Origin: Stenogyne calaminthoides | Lineage: Eukaryota > Streptophyta > Magnoliopsida > Lamiales > Lamiaceae | Assembly: GCA_037126765.1 (NCBI GenBank) | Contig: JBBCBC010000037.1 | Coordinates: forward strand, 11,289,263-11,353,262 | Direction of reading: 5' to 3' | DNA length: 64,000 bases | Shown: positions 58,427 to 64,000 of the stretch, piece by piece | Position numbering within the stretch: position 1 is the first letter of the stretch | How the letters are laid out: each line of letters opens with the position of its first letter | Notes under the pieces: generated by a model | What the model saw: the letters and a program-made list of their open reading frames with translations, nothing else | Database searches by the model: none | What the model was told of the DNA's origin: nothing | Program-made: the position numbers and the translations under genes

Positions 58427-60641
58427 ATGGCGGCCACTCCACTCGAGCTCCGACCGTTGGGCAACACGGGGCTTAAACTCAGCTGCGTCGGCTTCGGGGC
58501 CTCCCCTCTCGGTAATGTTTTTGGAGTCGTCCCTGAATCTGAAGCCATCGCCTCCATCCGCCAAGCTTTCGCACTCGGAATCAACTTCTTCGACACATCT
58601 CCGTAATTCATCCTTCCTCTCACTTCAATTTCATTTGTTAATTTACTTGAACGCACTGTTCTGTCTAAAAATCCGCAAATTAGCTCTTATGGCCGTCGTT
58701 TTGGTTGCTGTGATCTTAAATCGTGTTATCGATTTGCCAAATTGTCCCTTCTATGTTCTGCTAACTAAATTTTCTGGCGTTTTTAGATATTTATATGTTG
58801 TCCTATCTGATTTGAGGCAGTTACTAGTGGAAATTCAATCTTTCTGAATGTGGGCGTAATCAATTTTAATACCCTAATTATTAATTGGGTATTTTAGGTA
58901 TTATGGAGGAACATTATCTGAAAAAATGCTGGGGAAAGCTTTGAAGGCTTTGGGAGTGCCCAGAAATGAGTACATTGTTTCAACAAAGTTTGGAAGATAT
59001 AAGGAGGGTTTTGATTTTAGTGCTGAAAGAGTGACAAGAAGCATTGATGAGAGCCTGGAGAGATTGCAGCTTGATTATGTGGATATCCTGCAGTGTCATG
59101 ATATAGAATTTGGCTCACTTGATCAGGTCCTATTTCAGATCCTCTCTTATGCAAAATTTTAATTTCTTGAGCTGATATTACTGAATCTTGTAGAACTAGG
59201 AGCTCTAAACTTGGACTTCTCATAGGTAGTGTTAAATGGCAGCCTTCATACCCCTGAATCCAATGTGTTTTTTTTATATTTCATTTGATTCAGTGTTTTT
59301 TTGTTTGGCTTTCCTACTACAGATTGTGACCGAGACAATCCCTGCACTTCTTAAACTAAAAGAAGCAGGGAAGGTCAAGTTCATAGGTATAACAGGGCTT
59401 CCATTGGGAGTCTTTACCTATGTTCTGGATAGAGTGCCACCAGGATCGGTGGATGTGGTCCTTTCATACTGTCATTACGGCATCAATGACTCCACATTGG
59501 AAGACCTAATTCCTTAGTTGAAGAGTAAGGGTGTGGGAATAATAAGCGCTTCCCCACTAGCCATGGGTCTGCTTACTGAAGCTGGTCCTCCAGAGTGGCA
59601 CCCTGCTTCCTCTGAGCTCAAGGTGAATCTGCCTTCTCTGAAACTAGTTATTAGTCTTGGATTTCTGAATGTTGTTAGATAATGTATTCTGAAATTTTGA
59701 ATTGATGTATCCATGTTTCAAATTGAAAATAACTGCTTGAATCTTGTTTAGCACCACATCTCAACTTTTGCATCTTTTTAGAATATATTTGCATACAAAT
59801 TGTAGATTAGAGAAGTATTGTAGTATAAAATTAAGGGTTGGACTGCTCAGTGCAACATCATCAATGACCCTTCTATGACTGCATCAATTGAATCAATTGA
59901 ATGATATTATATATTTTTCTTTTTCAATTAAGCATCCAAGTGTTTTCCTCTCAGTCTGCATGTCAAGCTGCTGTTGCTGCTTGTAAGGAGAAAGGAAAGA
60001 ACATTTCAAAGTTATCCTTGCAGTACAGCTTGTCGAACAAGGATATTTCTACTATCTTGATTGGGATGAGCTCAATCAAACAGGTAGATGTTTTTCCATT
60101 TCCAACAATCTCGAACATTCTCTTTGTTTGAGGAATGACTTGATGTTCTATTTTTTGTGTCGACTCCATTTACATGCTTTTCTTTATTGAAATGATTGAG
60201 TTGTCCTTAATTAGTACTACTTTTACATCTTAGTTATCTTACAAATGACTGGGAATTTTATGTGAATGTCTCTGAAGACCCATATGCCTGATTCAAAAGT
60301 TTTTATGATAAACTCTATTTAACAATATTGTGGTCTTTTTAGAAGCAAATATATACTAAATACTCCCTTAACACAAACTTGACTATTAACTTTTCAGGGG
60401 CAGTCTCCCTCCTTTAAATTTTCATCAATATTGCTGCATTTTATCATGATGCCATTGTTTTCTATTGTGAAGAATGAATGAGTACTCACTAAACTTGCTG
60501 CAAAATCAGGTGGATGAAAATGTAGCAGCCGCAGTAGAGCTTGCGATTGCTGGAAAGGATGAGCAAGCGATATCTGAAATCGAAGAGATTCTGAAACCTG
60601 TTAAGAATCAGACATGGCCTAGTGGCATTAACCAGATTTGA
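58427..60641 (+). CDS. LGALDH: L-galactose dehydrogenase (ascorbate pathway), with an in-frame stop
   Basis: Five exons: 58427-58602, 58898-59126, 59323-59622, 59955-60083 and 60510-60641, all in phase, 321 codons. It is an aldo-keto reductase that oxidises L-galactose to L-galactono-1,4-lactone in the cytosol, the penultimate step of the plant Smirnoff-Wheeler ascorbate pathway. Tetrad residues are visible: Asp56 and Tyr60/61 in FFDTSPYYGG, Lys89 in STKFG, and His126 in CHDIEFGSLDQ. ITGLPLGVFTYVLDRVPPGS and SASPLAMGLLTEAGPPEWHPAS are family landmarks. Codon 200 (59515-59517) is TAG where relatives have Tyr (LIPYLKSKG). Taken literally this removes the last 122 residues. The sequence on both sides is otherwise intact, so a base error, a recent nonsense mutation or allele-specific loss are all possible. 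Confidence 0.92.
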
Positions 60642-61255
60642 TTATCCATCCCCTTCAAGATGCTTGGAACACCTGTAATAATATTATTTTCATCATTCCC
60701 CCTACACATTTACTTTCTCGTATTCATTATAAATGTCGTTTTGGCTATTCGTTCAATTGCAAATTTGATAATGTTTTGTATTTTTCAATGTAAATTAATT
60801 ACATATTTTCCTAAATTACAAGCACGGTGTTATGAGTTGGGCTTTGGTCAATTCGTATCCGTTGTATCCAATCATTAAAAAGGATATTAATAAATGGCTC
60901 AGGTTATTCACACCTACTTTTTTTAGTAAATACACCATCTAGATTAATACTCCCCTTAGGGCCTGTTGTGCACTAAAATATGAGGATTATGGATTAAGAT
61001 GTGACTTAGTGATCTTAGTGACACAAACAATAAGTGTGTAAAGTGGATTATATTTATGTTATATGATTGTTTGAGAGAATACAAGTTTGAGCAATAAATT
61101 TGCAAGAAGTTTGGTATGATATTAATTTCTCCCCCTTTCTTGGTCATAAATGACCCATATTTATAAGGTTTGGGAGAGTGGAGCTCACTCTCCCGGATTA
61201 TAAGTACAAGTAGCTGAATTATAGCTCTGTCAAACATTAAATGTTACATGATTGA
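60642..61255. other. Intergenic, with an orphan Harbinger-like end
   Basis: 3' flank of L-GalDH. At 60959 GGGCCTGTTGTGCACTAAAA preceded by TTA resembles the left end of the MITEs listed above, but no matching right end was found. It may be truncated by the retroelement that starts at about 61256. Confidence 0.4.
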
Positions 61256-64000
61256 TGTGACCCAGGTCGGGGGTCGCTGGGAGGTCGTTCGAGGTATTAA
61301 GAGCTCGCGCACCTCGTTGGGACGTCGCCTGAGGCCAATCCGGATTTGCAGGGATTTAACCGTCTAACTACCCCTAGCTATTCATCATTATCGTCCTTTC
61401 CTGACACATCTTTGATTAAGGTCATTCTTAGGTAAGGTTCCTGGTGTTGCCCGCCTGCCACGGGTCCCACCTCAATTAATGTTTCCGTGACTTGTGTCGG
61501 TCACACCACATGAGAGGTGCATCCGTGTCACATACTTGTGTCATGGTGCCTTTATTTCCATCTTCTGGTGATGTGTTATACTTATGCAAAATTTGGTCTG
61601 GTCCCCTTATAACTTTTCCAGGTCATCCCGACCTCGCGTTGTATGCCCACAACAATAGCCCTACTCATTCGCTTTATGGCTTTGCGGGGACGAGCTAACT
61701 CTTCAATACCGCCTCCCCCGGCACATGAGGTCGCAAAGCTTCTGAGGTACGCGTGACTATTGCCTCAGATCGAACGTGATGACGGCATTTCGCCTTCGCC
61801 TCTATCGTGCCTATCGAGACTAGAAGAATGATGGCGCGTGAGCTCCACGCGCGGGATACGGAAGATCGTGGGCCGATATACGCGCCCCTAATTCCTTCTA
61901 TAAAAACATACCTCTTCTTCTCGTTTCATTTTTCTCTCTTTACATTCTCGAAATCCGCTGTGCTGCTCAGGCCATTTTGTCGATCTCGATCCCGACGGTG
62001 TTTCACACAAGGATAACTCTCCATTCTTCTTCCTTTCTTCTCATTTTGTCTTTATCCCATGGACTCTGGGGATCGGATCTCCTCGTGGAGTGTGGCCGGG
62101 AGCTCTGCTCGATAATGTCTTGCTTAGTCGGGGCACGGGTCGCCGGGGGAGGCCTCTCGATAGACGCGTCTCCTCCACGGCAGCGAAGTTCCCGTGAAAT
62201 CCACTTTTAGGTTATGTCTAAATGGCATCGTCTTCGGAAAAGGGTAAGTAAATCGCCTGTGCGGATAGAGAGATCCGCCGAGCCATAAATTGAACTTGTG
62301 GAGTTGGCGGGAGACAACGCAAGTGACCCTTCGACTGGGTCCCTCGATTCGGCTGAATTCCACTTTTTGTCGGACGAGGTCGTACCTGAGATACCTAGTT
62401 CGGACGACGACGTCGACGAAGTAGATCGGAGATTGAGGTTGCAAGAGTCCGTGCCTCGCGGACCTCGCGATGTGGTTCCGAGGCCGACCCGAGGGCGCGA
62501 AGAGAAAGACTTCGCGCCAAGATGTGGATATTTGGGTGGATCGAGGCGAGCTTTTTCTTGTGGAGAGAAAAATTTGAGTTCCCAAATGATGTCCACTTAC
62601 TCGGGTCCCGGACACAAAATCGACCATGCCGACCAGGTCCCAGATGGGTGTGTGGCCATGAACTACGACACCATGAAGGCGGATTTTTTTTAAGCTCCCG
62701 CAGCCTCGCAGCTATTGCAATTGGTCCAGCTCGACTTCAGACATTCGAATGGATGGAGTACGATCTTCGGGATCTTGTCGTTGTTCGGCCGGATTCAACC
62801 CCGAGCTTTCCCTTCGGTTAAGGAGATGAACTCTTTGATCTCGCTCGCCAAATGGGGGAAAGATCCGGGTTACTATTATGTGAAAGCCCGACCTCATATG
62901 AAAGTGATCGAGGATCTGTCGAATAAAGTCCAAGACTGGAAAGAGAAATGGTGGATCGTTGGGGGGGCTTGGCAGAGTCCCGTGTTCGACTTGGAGAGTC
63001 TCGTTATCTTGAGATTCCCCGCAATTATGTCACCTTTAAAAGTAAGGCCTTTTTTCAATTCGCCCTTTCCATAGTACTGATTTAACTTTTCTTTTCTCTC
63101 GTAGCTCCGAAGTCTTCCAAAATCTCTGACCTCTCGCGTCCTTTTCTGGCCCGACTGATACAAGTCTGCCTCATCGACCCTGACGAGCGATCTCTTTCAG
63201 AGCTGCAGCGGTTGAAGTGTTGGGAGCTCGCAGGATTGATCGTGCCACCTCTCTCTTCGCTGTCCGCGGATCTTCCTGGTAAGCGAAGTGGGTTTTGATT
63301 CGTTCACTTTTAATAACAAGTTGTAGTTCGCAGTTCTTTGATATCTTCCTTATGTTCCAGTAACCTTCATCGAGCCCATTCGGTTTGTTTTGAAGAGCCA
63401 TGAAGCCGTGGACAATCCCCGAATCTTGAGGAGCTTCGCATGAAAGTCGTCCAGGGCTTTGGAACTCTCAAAAACGAGAAGAAGAAGAAGAAGAGGCAGC
63501 CCGTAAAGACGCTTCTGGTAGCGAGAAAGGCGAGGTCATTTGGAACCTGGAGGACAAAACGTAAACCCATCGCCCGGGCCGAGAAGTCGAACGCCGGCTT
63601 CGACAAATGGCGAAGAACGGAGCTTGCTCCAGCCTTCGCCGATATGATGCGTCTTAATGGCCCCGAGGATAGGATAGCGCTCGGGTTCGGGAACCTTAAC
63701 ACTGCCTTTTGAGCCACGAAGCCGCCGAGATCGTGAGGAGGGGGGACGAGATCTTCGGTTGGAACTCGGTCACCCCAAAGAGGTGATCTCACGAGTCCCG
63801 AAACGTTTACTCGTCTTTTCGTTAGAATTTGTGTGGATACTCATCTACGTGTGGTATTTGTTTATTTTGCGGTACAAGTTGGAGGGCGGGTTCTTCCTAA
63901 CGAATTCACCCAGAACTACTTGTGGTCGCGAACCTCATGGCGGCAATGATGTCCAAATTTCTACCTCCAAATAAGATACCAAAGACTCGCTAAGTCTCGG
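61256..64000 (+). mobile_element. Degenerate GC-rich LTR retroelement, runs off the window
   Basis: From TGTGACCCAGGTCGGGG at 61256 the base composition rises sharply. A TATA box CTATAAAAAC at about 61899 followed by a CT-rich leader looks like an LTR promoter on the plus strand. Gag-like fragments follow. The exact end of the LTR and a primer-binding site were not identified. The 3' part lies beyond 64000. Confidence 0.55.
62298..63074 (+). pseudogene. Gag-like fragments of a gypsy-type plant element
   Basis: Frame 62298-62693 is acidic (SDEVVPEIPSSDDDVDEVD), followed by 62715-63074 in which KWGKDPGYYYVKARPHMKV and DWKEKWWIVGGAW resemble the plant 'putative gypsy-type transposon' N-terminal domain. 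The frames are short and interrupted. Further right (63440-63800) only degenerate Lys/Glu-rich fragments remain. The identification rests on memory of the family's pattern. Confidence 0.45.

Noticed and set aside
61492..62016. Plus-strand frames in the retroelement leader
   Set aside because: Lie across the proposed LTR promoter and leader; no domain content.
1..64000. CRISPR array, operons, prophage or a novel defence-type system
   Set aside because: Introns, MITEs and plant protein families show nuclear plant DNA; no spaced repeats or co-directional gene sets of that kind were seen.

Overview
This is a plant nuclear segment: interrupted genes with GT-AG introns, AT-rich intergenic DNA, and a dense mix of plant transposons (Stowaway- and PIF/Harbinger-like MITEs, hAT, CACTA, Helitron, L1-type LINEs, LTR elements). 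Codon use and protein sequences point to a eudicot; an asterid such as a member of Lamiales is my guess and is not proven here. No operons, CRISPR arrays or other prokaryotic features are present. Gene models were built by hand from splice sites, phase and remembered family sequences; no search was run.

Layout, left to right. A broken squalene epoxidase N-terminus abuts a tandem repeat (1-560). A TPX2-family microtubule-associated protein gene (+, 3764-6889) has a mitosis-specific (MSA) promoter motif. Two tandem proline iminopeptidase genes (-, 7804-11774 and 12621-16283) lie in a roughly 5 kb segmental duplication that also carried the tail of the TPX2-family gene. A peroxisomal malate dehydrogenase (+, 18677-20496) converges on a TIN1-like ER-stress gene (-, 20870-22838) with UPR-type bZIP motifs upstream. 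A degraded tRNA-Val follows. From 23760 to 34450 the DNA is mostly transposons: a hAT element split by a CACTA element that carries a small heat-shock-protein fragment, several MITEs, and a LINE split by an LTR element. A subgroup IVa-type bHLH gene (-, 36424-37760) and a decayed paralogue (-, 47853-49015) flank a region of MITEs, a Helitron and a mitochondrial atp1 fragment. A second LINE (+, 50334-54440) is split by another copy of the same LTR family. L-galactose dehydrogenase (+, 58427-60641) is followed by a degenerate GC-rich retroelement that runs off the right edge.

The host genes serve unrelated housekeeping roles: mitotic microtubules, peptide turnover, peroxisomal malate/NAD shuttling, ER stress, bHLH transcription control and ascorbate synthesis. 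I see no gene cluster with a shared pathway. The most unusual feature is that most otherwise intact genes each carry one reading-frame lesion: PIP copy 1, the PIP copy 2 transit exon, MDH, TIN1, the bHLH last exon and an in-frame stop in L-GalDH. That means either assembly indels or real decay of this haplotype. I found no convincing undescribed biological system. The best leads are the complementary lesions of the PIP pair, the nested transposons with exact target duplications, and the heat-shock-gene capture.
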